The notes under the pieces: generated by a model
Told to the model about the DNA's origin: nothing
Databases searched by the model: none
Seen by the model: the letters and a program-made list of their open reading frames with translations, nothing else
Part shown: positions 17,218 to 24,705 of the stretch, piece after piece
How positions within the stretch are numbered: the stretch's first letter is position 1
Layout of the letters: the number at the start of each line of letters is the position of its first letter
Translations under genes and position numbers: made by a program
Assembly (NCBI GenBank): GCA_964494475.1
Contig: CAZBRS010000032.1
Location: 1-64,000, forward strand
DNA length: 64,000 nt
Direction: 5' to 3'
DNA from: CAZBRS01 sp964494475
GTDB lineage: Bacteria; Myxococcota_A; UBA9042; CAZBRS01

Positions 17218-17224
17218 CGGCCCC
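17205..17224 (-). terminator. GC-rich hairpin after the S1-domain gene
   Basis: Perfect 9-base stem, GGGGCCGTT (17205-17213) and AACGGCCCC (17216-17224), with a 2-base TC loop that would open to four or more bases in RNA. It lies 13 bases past the S1-gene stop (17238). No U-tract follows, so intrinsic termination is likely but not proven. Confidence 0.5.
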
Positions 17225-17237
17225 GTTCAACGGCAGG

Positions 17238-18800
17238 TCAACTCTTGATCTTGGACTGCAGCAGCTTGCCGAACGAGCCCAGCCCGCCGCCGGTGGCCAC
17301 GGCCGTCGGCTTCTCGGTCGAGCGCACGTAGGTGTCGATGTTCGCGCGCTCCTCGCGCACGCCGGCGGCGCGCTGCGACAGGCGCAGGCGACCGAGCTCG
17401 TCGATGTTGATGATCTCGACGTTGACCTTGGTGCCGGGCAGGAAGCGCTTGCGCAGATCGGCGGTGTTGCCCTCGATCTCCTCGAGCGGCAACAGGCCGC
17501 GCGTGCGCGACCCGAAGGCCGGCAGCGCGATGAACACGCCGTAGGGCTTGATGTTGTCGACCACGCCCTCGCACGACTTGCCCACGCCGGGGGTGTCGTA
17601 CACGGGCTGCTGACGCGGTGCGCCGGACTCGCCCTCGGCGCGCTCGAGCCTGGGCGCCGCCATCAGGGCCTTCATCGACAGCGACACGCGCTTCTTGGCG
17701 AAGTCGATGGACAGCACGCGCGCCTCGACCTCCTGGCCCTCGGCCAGCACCGCGCTCGGGTGGGCGATGCGCTCGTAGCTGATCTCGCTGACGTGCAGCA
17801 GGCCGTCGACGCCGGGCAGCAGCTCGATGAACGCGCCGAAAGGCTGCAGGCGCGCGACCTTGCCGCGCACCACGGCGTCTTCGACGAAGGGCAGGCCGGC
17901 TTCCCAGGGGTCCTGCTCCAGCGCCTTCATCGAGAGCGCCACGCGGGTGCGGCCCTTGTCGTCCTCGTCCATGCGCAGCACCTTGACGCGCACCTCCTGG
18001 CCGACGGTGACGACCTCGGAGGGGTTCTCGACGCGGCGCCGACTGAGCTCGCTGATGTGCACCATGCCCTCGAGCCCGCCGATGTCGACGAAGGCGCCGA
18101 AGGGCATGAGCTTGGTCACCCGCCCCTCGAGCTCTTCGCCCTCGAACAGGTGGTCCTTCAGCTCGGCGATGCGCGCCTGCTTGGTGGCCTCGAGGATGGC
18201 GCGGCGCGACACCACGATGCGGCGCCCGCCCTCGCTGAACTGCGTGACCATGAAGAGGTCGCGCACGCCCACGTAGGGCGCCGTGTCCTCGACGAACTTG
18301 TTGTCGATCTGGCTGACGGGGCAGAAGGCCTTCACCTTGCCGATCTCGACGTCGAAGCCGCCCTTGTTCACGGCCACCACGCGCCCCTCGATGGGCACGT
18401 CGCTGGACCAGGCCTCCTCGATGGCGTCGAGGGCCTCCTGGCTGCCGTGCAGGCGCATGCCCTTCGAGAGCTGGATGCCGTCGGGCCCGATGCTCACGAT
18501 CTTGAGCTCGAGCTCGTCGCCCTCGTGGATCTCGAGCTCTTCCTTGTCGCCCAGCAGGTCGTGCAGGAAGACGATGCCCTCCTGCTTGGCCCCCAGATCG
18601 ACGAAGGCGGCCTCGGACGTGATGGTGGTCACGCGCCCCTTGACCCGGTCGCCGGGCTTGAAGCCCTTGTTGACCGGCACCATGGGGTTGGCCGCGAAGA
18701 GCGCCTCGAACGACTCGTCTTCGACGGGCGCGGGCCGCGAGGCCATGATCTCGTCGAGGTTCGGCTCACCCTGCTCGTGATCGATCTCGTGCTCGGACAT
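17238..18800 (-). CDS. Ribosomal protein S1-like, five S1 RNA-binding domains
   Basis: RNA-binding protein, probably the S1 homologue that helps ribosomes load mRNA. The 520 residues from ATG 18800 (MSEHEIDHEQ) follow a Shine-Dalgarno-like GGCAGGAA; a reading 20 codons longer lacks support. An acidic N-terminus is followed by five S1 folds at roughly 49-113, 134-201, 221-292, 308-380 and 408-485. They are recognisable by G-x-V and G-x-F-V/I-x-I patterns (GRVTKLMPFGAFVDIGG, GKVARLQPFGAFIELLPG) and HISELS/HVSEIS. E. coli S1 has six domains. The last 30 residues are basic. It stands alone between two convergent or divergent units. A weak promoter candidate (TTGGAC, 16 bases, GGTAAT) lies at 18864-18891. 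Confidence 0.88.
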   Translation of the reverse strand: MSEHEIDHEQGEPNLDEIMASRPAPVEDESFEALFAANPMVPVNKGFKPGDRVKGRVTTITSEAAFVDLGAKQEGIVFLHDLLGDKEELEIHEGDELELKIVSIGPDGIQLSKGMRLHGSQEALDAIEEAWSSDVPIEGRVVAVNKGGFDVEIGKVKAFCPVSQIDNKFVEDTAPYVGVRDLFMVTQFSEGGRRIVVSRRAILEATKQARIAELKDHLFEGEELEGRVTKLMPFGAFVDIGGLEGMVHISELSRRRVENPSEVVTVGQEVRVKVLRMDEDDKGRTRVALSMKALEQDPWEAGLPFVEDAVVRGKVARLQPFGAFIELLPGVDGLLHVSEISYERIAHPSAVLAEGQEVEARVLSIDFAKKRVSLSMKALMAAPRLERAEGESGAPRQQPVYDTPGVGKSCEGVVDNIKPYGVFIALPAFGSRTRGLLPLEEIEGNTADLRKRFLPGTKVNVEIINIDELGRLRLSQRAAGVREERANIDTYVRSTEKPTAVATGGGLGSFGKLLQSKIKS

Positions 18801-18957
18801 GAGCGATTCCTGCCACCCTGTTGAACGATTCCAGGCCTTTCGCACGCACGAGAGGCGCACTCAATTACCGCAGGTCGGGGCGACTGTCCAAGAGAATCTT
18901 CTCGACAAGGCACGAAGCCGACCGCGGCCTTTGCGCCCCCGCCCTTTCCCTGGTATG

Positions 18958-18987
18958 TGTAGGGACACGATGCATCGTGTCCCTACA
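18958..18987. repeat. 30-base perfect palindrome, TGTAGGG..CA hairpin family
   Basis: Left arm TGTAGGGACACGATG (18958-18972), right arm its exact reverse complement (18973-18987). It sits between the divergent S1 gene and the lipoprotein gene whose ATG is at 18996; AGGA just after the palindrome is probably that gene's ribosome site. Outer arms match the elements at 1717 and 22321, while the inner stem bases differ yet still pair. Confidence 0.75.
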
Positions 18988-18995
18988 GGACCATC

Positions 18996-20270
18996 ATGCG
19001 CTTGTTGCTGCCCCTCCTGATCGTGCCCCTCGCCCTCGCCTGCGGCGGCTCCTCGGGCGGTGACGCCGGCGTCGACGCGCCCGGCGAGACCGACGTCCTC
19101 GTGACCTTCGACGCGGTCGAGGCCTCCGATGGCGAGGGCGACGCCCCCCCCGTGCAGCTCTGCAAACCGCGCTTCCACGCCGAGATCCCGTCGACCGGGC
19201 CGGTGCGGGCCCCGATCGTCGCCGCCGACGGCCGGTTGGTCGTGGCGTCGGGCGACCTGGTCATGTCGCTGAGCTCCGAGGGCCTCGAGTGCACCGAGTG
19301 CTGGCGCCACACCGTGCTGCCCGAGGGGGCCACAGGCGTGGTGCTGGGGAACCCGGCGCTCCTGGCCGACGCCATCGTGGTGGGCACGTCGCAGGGGCTG
19401 CTGGTCAAGCTGTCGCTGCAAGATGGCGAGGAGCGCTGGCGCTTCCCCGACCTCAAGGAGAAGGTGGTGACCGCGCCGGTGCGGGTGGGCGACACGCTGC
19501 TGGTCGCGGGCGCCGGGGCGCTGTTCTACCTGGTCGAGGGCAGCCCGCTCGAGGTGTTCGTCAACGGGGTCGAGGCGCTGGACGAAAGCCCGCAACAGCC
19601 GGTCGTCCACGACGCGATGGCCCTGATCGCGACCGGCGGCCAGGTGCTGCGGCGCGCCGCCGACGGCACGGGCGATGCGCTCGTGGTGTTCGAGGAGGGC
19701 CAGGGCGAACTCACCAGCGCGCCGGCTCCCCTCGGCGACGGACGCTTCGTGCTGGGCGCCGACTGGAAGGCCGACGGCACGACCCATCGCGGGCTGGCGG
19801 TGCTCGACCCCGCCTCGGGCGCCACCTCGCGCGTAGAGACCGAGGGGCTGCTCGACGGGCCCTCGATGCTGCTGGTGTCCGGGCCCGGCAAGGTGCTCGG
19901 CGTCACGCCTTCGGGCGAGGGGCTGGTGGCCGATCTGGGCACGGGAACGTCGACGCGCTTCGCCCTGGGCGGCACCGCCGTGGGCTACCCCCTGCTGGGC
20001 AACGACGGAGTGTGGTACCTGTCCGTGGCGCAGGGCGAAGCCGGCGTGAAGCTCTACGCGCGAGAAGCAACCGGCGTGGACGGAGGGCAAGTCCTGTGGA
20101 CGGACACGGTCGACGGCTCGCAGCCCGCGCCCGTGGGCGTCACCCCGGGGGGCACCGTGCTCTTCGCCGCGGGGCTGAAGCTGCACGGCTATCGCTGCGG
20201 CACCTCGAACCTCGCGGCCGCCCCGTGGCCCAAGTTCCAGAACGACGGCGCGAACAGCGGTGTTTTTTAA
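18996..20270 (+). CDS. Lipoprotein with PQQ-like beta-propeller repeats
   Basis: Outer-surface or periplasmic lipoprotein of unknown role. The 424 residues start with MRLLLPLLIVPLALAC, a lipobox with Cys16, then an Asp/Gly/Ala-rich linker typical of this genome's lipoproteins. The body is made of about 40-residue repeats such as PALLADAIVVGTSQGLLVKL, APVRVGDTLLVAGAGALFYL and APAPLGDGRFVLGADW, the layout of PQQ/BamB-like propeller blades. No catalytic motif is seen. It starts a plus-strand run with pyrF 9 bases downstream. The palindrome at 18958-18987 directly precedes its ribosome site. BamB-like assembly function is possible but not indicated by context. Confidence 0.75.
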   Translation: MRLLLPLLIVPLALACGGSSGGDAGVDAPGETDVLVTFDAVEASDGEGDAPPVQLCKPRFHAEIPSTGPVRAPIVAADGRLVVASGDLVMSLSSEGLECTECWRHTVLPEGATGVVLGNPALLADAIVVGTSQGLLVKLSLQDGEERWRFPDLKEKVVTAPVRVGDTLLVAGAGALFYLVEGSPLEVFVNGVEALDESPQQPVVHDAMALIATGGQVLRRAADGTGDALVVFEEGQGELTSAPAPLGDGRFVLGADWKADGTTHRGLAVLDPASGATSRVETEGLLDGPSMLLVSGPGKVLGVTPSGEGLVADLGTGTSTRFALGGTAVGYPLLGNDGVWYLSVAQGEAGVKLYAREATGVDGGQVLWTDTVDGSQPAPVGVTPGGTVLFAAGLKLHGYRCGTSNLAAAPWPKFQNDGANSGVF

Positions 20271-20279
20271 GGAGACAGC

Positions 20280-20981
20280 ATGGCCAGGGTCGACCAGGTG
20301 GTGATCGCGGCGCTCGACGTGCCCACGTGGGACGAGGCGCGCGCGGTGGTGGCGCGGCTCCGGCCGCGCGTGAAGCTGTTCAAGGTGGGGCTCACGCTCT
20401 TCGTGAAGGAAGGCCGGCGGGCCGTCGACGAATTGCACGACCAGGGGGTCGACGTCTTCCTCGACCTCAAGCTGCACGACATCCCCATGCAGGTGGCGGG
20501 CGCGGTGGCCAACGCCGCCGCCCTGGGCGTGCGCTGGCTGTCGATCCACACGGCGGGCGGGCTGCGCATGCTGGCCGACGCCCGGGCGGCGTTGCCCGAG
20601 GGCAGCCCCACGCGCCTGCTCGGCATCTCGGTCTTGACCAGCCTCGACCAGGCCGACCTCGGCCAGATCGGCGTCGATCGCCCCCTGGCCGACGTGGTCG
20701 AGGCCCGCGCCCGCCTGGCCGGACAGGCCGGTATCCACGGCCTGGTGTGCTCACCCCACGAGATCGCGCGCGTGCGCGCCGTGCTCGGCCCCGGCGCCGA
20801 CGTGGTCACCCCGGGCATTCGCCTCGAGGCCGGGCCCGTCGACGACCAGAAGCGCGTACTCACCCCCGCCGAGGCCCTGCGGGCCGGCGCCAGCCACCTG
20901 GTCATCGGCCGGGCGCTCACGAAACCCGGCGATCCGGGCGCGGTGCTCGCGGCGCTCGAGCAAGCACTGGAGGGGCTGTGA
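20280..20981 (+). CDS. pyrF: Orotidine 5'-phosphate decarboxylase
   Basis: Last step of UMP synthesis: decarboxylates OMP. The 233 residues have the (beta/alpha)8 signatures IAALDVPTWDEA, FKVGLTLF and the catalytic block FLDLKLHDIP (Asp62, Lys64, Asp67). The phosphate-binding end follows as DVVTPGIRLEAGPVDDQKR and LVIGRALTKPGDP. AAGGAG stands seven bases before the ATG. Its TGA overlaps the GTG of the methyltransferase gene (GTGA), so the two are translationally coupled. Confidence 0.96.
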   Translation: MARVDQVVIAALDVPTWDEARAVVARLRPRVKLFKVGLTLFVKEGRRAVDELHDQGVDVFLDLKLHDIPMQVAGAVANAAALGVRWLSIHTAGGLRMLADARAALPEGSPTRLLGISVLTSLDQADLGQIGVDRPLADVVEARARLAGQAGIHGLVCSPHEIARVRAVLGPGADVVTPGIRLEAGPVDDQKRVLTPAEALRAGASHLVIGRALTKPGDPGAVLAALEQALEGL

Positions 20982-21706
20982 TCGACACGGTAGAAGGCTG
21001 GAACCCCGTCCTCGGCCTCTTGCGGCACTCCCCCGAGCGGCTCGTGGAGATCCTCTTGCACCAGGGGCCCGATACCCCGAGGGTACAGTTGTTGCGCGAC
21101 CTCTGCGCCCACGCCGGCGTGGCCCTGCACGACGTGGCGGCCGCCCCCCACGGCCGCGACGAGCGCGGCGAACGCGTGGCGGCCCGCATCGCCCCGTGGG
21201 AGCCCGCCGACTGGCACGCCTGGAAGGCCTCGCTCGACGTAGCCGCCGCCCCGCTGGTGGTGGCCGTCGACCAGGTGACCGACCAGGGCAACCTGGGGGC
21301 CATCCTCCGCAGCGCCGAGTTCTTCGGCGCGGCCGGCGTGCTGCTCCCCAGGGACCGCAACGCCTCCGTGACGCCCGCCACCCTGCGCGCCTCGCAGGGC
21401 GCCCTGCTCTTCCTGGACGTGGTGCCCGTCACCAACCTGGCCCGGGCGCTGACCGAGTTGAAGCAAGACGGCTTCTGGGTGGTGGGCTCGGCGCTCGAGG
21501 GCACGGCCAGCCTGGCCGAGGTCGATCCCAAGCTGCCCACGGTGCTGGTGCTCGGCGCCGAGGACCAGGGCCTGCGCCGCCTGACCCGCGACCTCTGCGA
21601 CCTGCTGGTGCGCGTGCCGGGCCGCGGCGTGACCGAGAGCTTGAACGTGAGCGCCTTCGCCGCCTTGGCGCTGCACGCGCTCAGCGCCGGACGTCTCGGG
21701 GCCTGA
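20978..21706 (+). CDS. SpoU/TrmH-family rRNA 2'-O-methyltransferase (RlmB-like)
   Basis: Probably methylates a ribose 2'-OH in 23S rRNA (RlmB acts at G2251) or tRNA, using SAM. The 242 residues start at GTG 20978, with GGAGGGG just upstream inside pyrF. VEGWNPVLGLLRHSPE resembles the N-terminal substrate-binding domain. The SPOUT knot motifs are DQGNLGAILRSAEFFGA (103-119), LVLGAEDQGL and VPGRGVTESLNVSAFAALAL at the C-terminus. A longer in-frame reading through pyrF is a shadow. Its 3' end overlaps the convergent HAD gene by 26 bases. Confidence 0.9.
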   Translation: MIDTVEGWNPVLGLLRHSPERLVEILLHQGPDTPRVQLLRDLCAHAGVALHDVAAAPHGRDERGERVAARIAPWEPADWHAWKASLDVAAAPLVVAVDQVTDQGNLGAILRSAEFFGAAGVLLPRDRNASVTPATLRASQGALLFLDVVPVTNLARALTELKQDGFWVVGSALEGTASLAEVDPKLPTVLVLGAEDQGLRRLTRDLCDLLVRVPGRGVTESLNVSAFAALALHALSAGRLGA

Positions 21707-22319
21707 CGAACCCCCGCGCCTCGAGCTCTCCCCGCAACGCCTCCGGCGTCGTGAACCGCACGGCCGCCAGGCCCAGCGCCCGCGCGGCGGCCACGTTGGC
21801 CTCGACGTCGTCGACGAACAGGCCCTCGGCGGGCGCGAGCCCGTAGCGCTCGAAGAGCACGCGGTAGAGGCGCGGGTCGGGCTTGCGCACCCCCTCCTCG
21901 CCTGAGATCACGACGCCGTCGAAGAGGTTCAGGAAGTCGTAGCGCGCCCGCACGGGCGGGAAGGTCTCGGCCGACCAGTTCGACAGTGCGTAGCAGGGCA
22001 CGCCCGCGGCCCGGACCTCGCGGAGCAGCGCCACCGTGCCCTCGATCGGGCCCCCCACCATCTCGTGCCAGCGCTCGGCGTAAGCGCGGATCAGCGCCGC
22101 GTGCCCGGGGAAGAGCGCCACGCGCTCGGCCACGCCCTCTGCGAAGGGCTTGCCGGCGTCCATCTCTTCGTTCCAGGCGTGGGGGCACACGCGGGCCAGG
22201 AGGTCGTCGATCGCGGCCTCGGAGCCGAGCAGCTTGCGGTACAGGTAGCGCGGGCTCCAGTCGAGGAGCACGCCGCCGAGATCGAAGACCAGGACGCGGG
22301 GGCCGGGCTCGGGACGCAT
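21681..22319 (-). CDS. HAD-superfamily hydrolase (haloacid dehalogenase type IA)
   Basis: Phosphatase or dehalogenase of unknown substrate. The 212 residues carry the four HAD motifs: VFDLGGVLLDW near the N-terminus (nucleophile Asp replaced in the usual way by D-L-G-G-V), YALSNWS (motif II), VRKPDPRLYRVL (motif III Lys) and FVDDVEANVAAA (motif IV). The helical cap includes WNEEMDAGKPFAEGV. The ATG at 22319 is preceded directly by a palindrome (22321-22346) and no ribosome-binding site is visible. A start 18 bases upstream would lie within the palindrome. It is convergent with the methyltransferase gene, overlapping 26 bases. Confidence 0.88.
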   Translation of the reverse strand: MRPEPGPRVLVFDLGGVLLDWSPRYLYRKLLGSEAAIDDLLARVCPHAWNEEMDAGKPFAEGVAERVALFPGHAALIRAYAERWHEMVGGPIEGTVALLREVRAAGVPCYALSNWSAETFPPVRARYDFLNLFDGVVISGEEGVRKPDPRLYRVLFERYGLAPAEGLFVDDVEANVAAARALGLAAVRFTTPEALRGELEARGFVRPRDVRR

Positions 22320-22320
22320 G

Positions 22321-22346
22321 GGGGCATGACACGTCATGCCCCTACA
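22321..22346. repeat. Palindrome of the TGTAGGG..CA hairpin family, abutting a start codon
   Basis: Arms GGGGCATGAC (22321-22330) and GTCATGCCCC (22333-22342) with a 2-base spacer, then TACA on the right side. On the minus strand this reads TGTAGGGGCATGAC followed by its complement. It ends one base before the HAD start codon and lies between divergent genes, like the copy at 18958. Confidence 0.7.
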
Positions 22347-22440
22347 TACCACGTTGGCCCTCCCGGGCAAGGCGTGGTGAACAATTCTCGGTCGGCCGCG
22401 TCCATGATATGGTACTCGCCGCTCGGACTGGGAGGATCTC

Positions 22441-23265
22441 ATGCGCCTACGCACCCTGGTGACCGCAGCCCTGCTGCTCGCCTCGACGGCCCTGTCGGCC
22501 GGCCCGCACGACGTGGCCATCCACGTCACGCGCCTGGGCGGCGACCGTGGCTCGGCCCAGCCCTACGTCGACCGCCTGCTGCGCCGCCTCGAAGGGCTCA
22601 CGGGCTGGGCCGCCGGCTCCATGAAGGGCGCGTTCGTGGTGTCGAAGAAGGAGGCCCTGGCCTACCTCGCGCAGGCCCAGCCCGGCTTCGGCATGCTGGA
22701 GCCCGCGCTCTACTTCGAGCTCCGGAAGAGCCACGCGCTCACGCCGCTCCTGCAGGTCGAGAGCGTCGATCTCGTGTCGCCGAAGCTGCACGTGGTGGTG
22801 AAGGATGCGGGGCTGAAGACCCTGGCCGACCTGGCGGGCAAGCGCCTCTGGACCACCCTCGGCGACCACCCGCGCTACCTGCAGGCCGTGGTGCTCGAGG
22901 GCAAGCTCGACTTGGCCGGTGTGCAGGTGAAGCCCCTCGGCCAGGCGCTGAAGGGCCTGCGCGGCGTGCTGCGCGGCGACTGCGACGCCACGGTGCTGGA
23001 CGACGACCAACTGGCCAAGGCGCGCCAGATGACCGGCGGCGCCGACCTGCGCGTGCTGGCCTCGTCGCCGGCGCTCCCCTCCATCCCCCTGGTGGCCTTC
23101 GGCGGCGCGCTCTCCGAGGCCGAGAAGGCCGCGCTCGTGAAGGCCCTCTCGGGGCTCTGCGGCACGCCCGAGGGCGCGGCCGTCTGCAAGGAGATGCACA
23201 TCGGGCGCTTCGTCCCCGTCGACGCCGCGACGTTTTCGCGCGCCCAGGCGGCGTACGGCGAGTAG
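22441..23265 (+). CDS. Periplasmic substrate-binding protein (PhnD/phosphonate-type-like)
   Basis: Probable ligand-binding or sensor protein exported by a Sec signal (MRLRTLVTAALLLASTALSA). The 274-residue protein has the two-lobe pattern of type 2 periplasmic binding proteins: LAQAQPGFGMLEPALYFELR, then VVVKDAGLKTLADLAGKRLW, LRGVLRGDCDATVLDDDQLA and a C-terminal helix pair. This order matches PhnD-like proteins, where the LADLAGKR motif opens the second lobe. No ABC permease or ATPase follows, so it may act as a sensor or partner of the adjoining genes. GGGAGG precedes the ATG; the next gene starts nine bases after its stop. Confidence 0.7.
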   Translation: MRLRTLVTAALLLASTALSAGPHDVAIHVTRLGGDRGSAQPYVDRLLRRLEGLTGWAAGSMKGAFVVSKKEALAYLAQAQPGFGMLEPALYFELRKSHALTPLLQVESVDLVSPKLHVVVKDAGLKTLADLAGKRLWTTLGDHPRYLQAVVLEGKLDLAGVQVKPLGQALKGLRGVLRGDCDATVLDDDQLAKARQMTGGADLRVLASSPALPSIPLVAFGGALSEAEKAALVKALSGLCGTPEGAAVCKEMHIGRFVPVDAATFSRAQAAYGE

Positions 23266-23274
23266 CCTGTTCGC

Positions 23275-24666
23275 ATGAAGATCCTGCTCGCACAGCCCTC
23301 GTGGGATCACGTGTTCGGCCGCATGGCCCACGCGGGCGCCAGCTACGCCTCGCCGCCCATCGGCATGGGCCTGCTGGCCTCGCTGGCGCGTGACGCGGGG
23401 CACGAGGTGCTGCTCGTCGACGGCCACGCCGAGCGCGAGGGCGTCGAGGCCACCGCCGCCCGGGTCGCGGCCGCGGCGCCCGACGTCGTGGGCTTGTCCG
23501 GCATGACCCCCACCCACTCGGCCATCTGCGAACTGGCGCGTCGACTGAGGGAGCTCCTGCCCTCGACCCCCCTGATCGTGGGCGGCGTGCACGTCACGCT
23601 GCTCGGGGCGGAGGCCCTCACCCCCGACCTCGACTACGGCTTTCGCGGCGAGGCCGAGGAGCAGTGGCTGAAGGTGCTCGAGGTGCTGGCCGGCCGGCGC
23701 GACCCCGCCGGCGTGCCGGGCCTCGTGTGGCGCCGGCCCGACGGGGTGCTGGTCGACAACGGGATCGCGCCCGTGGTCGCGGACCTCGACACGCTGCCCG
23801 AGGCGGCCTGGGACCTGTACCGGCTCGACGCCTACCGCGAGAGCTTCAGCGGCCACCGCAACGTGAGGTTCGTGAACCTGGTGCTCAGCCGCGGCTGCCC
23901 GTTCCCTTGCGTGTTCTGCTCGGCCGCCGCGCTGCAGGGCCGCAAGGCGCGCTACCGCTCGGCCGCGAAGCTGGTGGCCGAGATGCGCACCCTGGCCGAG
24001 CGGTTCGACGTGCGCCACTTCATGTTCCAGGACTCGAACCTCACCATGAGCCGACGCGCGGTCGTCGAGCTCTGCGAGCACCTGCTGGCGTCGGGCCTCG
24101 ACGTGACCTTCGAGGGCTGGACGCGCGCCGATCTGATCGATCGCGAGCTGCTGGTCCTCCTGAAGCGCGCCGGGCTCGTGCGCATCCAGTTCGGCATCGA
24201 GTCGGGCAGCCCCGCCGTGCTCCAACGGCTGCAGAAGCACGTGAGCCACGAGCAGATCCGGGCGGCCTTCCGCCTGGCGGGCGAGCTCGGGCTCGAGACC
24301 AGCTGCACGGCCATGATGGGGCTGCCGGGCGAGACCGAGGCCGACGTGTGGCAGACCGTACGCTTCATCCGCAGCATCCCCGAGATCGGGCACTCGCCCC
24401 TCTCGATCGCCATCCCGTACCCCGGTACCGAGCTGCGACGCATGGCCGAGTCCGGCGAGCACGGCCTGCGCCTGCTCGGCCGCGACTGGGACCAGTATCG
24501 CCGGTACGACGGGGGCGTGATGGAGGTGAACGGGATGAGCCCCGAACAGCTGCAACGGCTGCAGAAGCGCGCGTTGATCTGGATGCACCTCACGCCCCGC
24601 AAGCTGGTCGCGACGGTGCGGCGGTTCGGACTCCGGACCGTCGTGCGCGCTGTCCTCGGACGTTGA
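23275..24666 (+). CDS. B12-binding radical SAM protein
   Basis: Likely cobalamin-dependent radical SAM enzyme, substrate unknown. The 463 residues start with MKILLAQPSWDHVFGRMA, then PPIGMGLLASLARDAGHEV and DVVGLSGMTPTHS of the B12 domain, with IVGGVHVTLLGAEAL. The iron-sulfur motif is SRGCPFPCVFC (Cys208, Cys212, Cys215; CX3CX2C). FQDSNLTMSRR, QFGIESGSPAVLQRLQK and MMGLPGETEADV are standard strands of the radical SAM barrel. It sits between the binding protein and the MMPL transporter, a set that suggests lipid or small-molecule modification and export, but this is inference. Confidence 0.9.
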   Translation: MKILLAQPSWDHVFGRMAHAGASYASPPIGMGLLASLARDAGHEVLLVDGHAEREGVEATAARVAAAAPDVVGLSGMTPTHSAICELARRLRELLPSTPLIVGGVHVTLLGAEALTPDLDYGFRGEAEEQWLKVLEVLAGRRDPAGVPGLVWRRPDGVLVDNGIAPVVADLDTLPEAAWDLYRLDAYRESFSGHRNVRFVNLVLSRGCPFPCVFCSAAALQGRKARYRSAAKLVAEMRTLAERFDVRHFMFQDSNLTMSRRAVVELCEHLLASGLDVTFEGWTRADLIDRELLVLLKRAGLVRIQFGIESGSPAVLQRLQKHVSHEQIRAAFRLAGELGLETSCTAMMGLPGETEADVWQTVRFIRSIPEIGHSPLSIAIPYPGTELRRMAESGEHGLRLLGRDWDQYRRYDGGVMEVNGMSPEQLQRLQKRALIWMHLTPRKLVATVRRFGLRTVVRAVLGR

Positions 24667-24705
24667 ATTGTGCTATGACCCCGCGCGGTTCGAAGAGGTG
24701 ACCCC

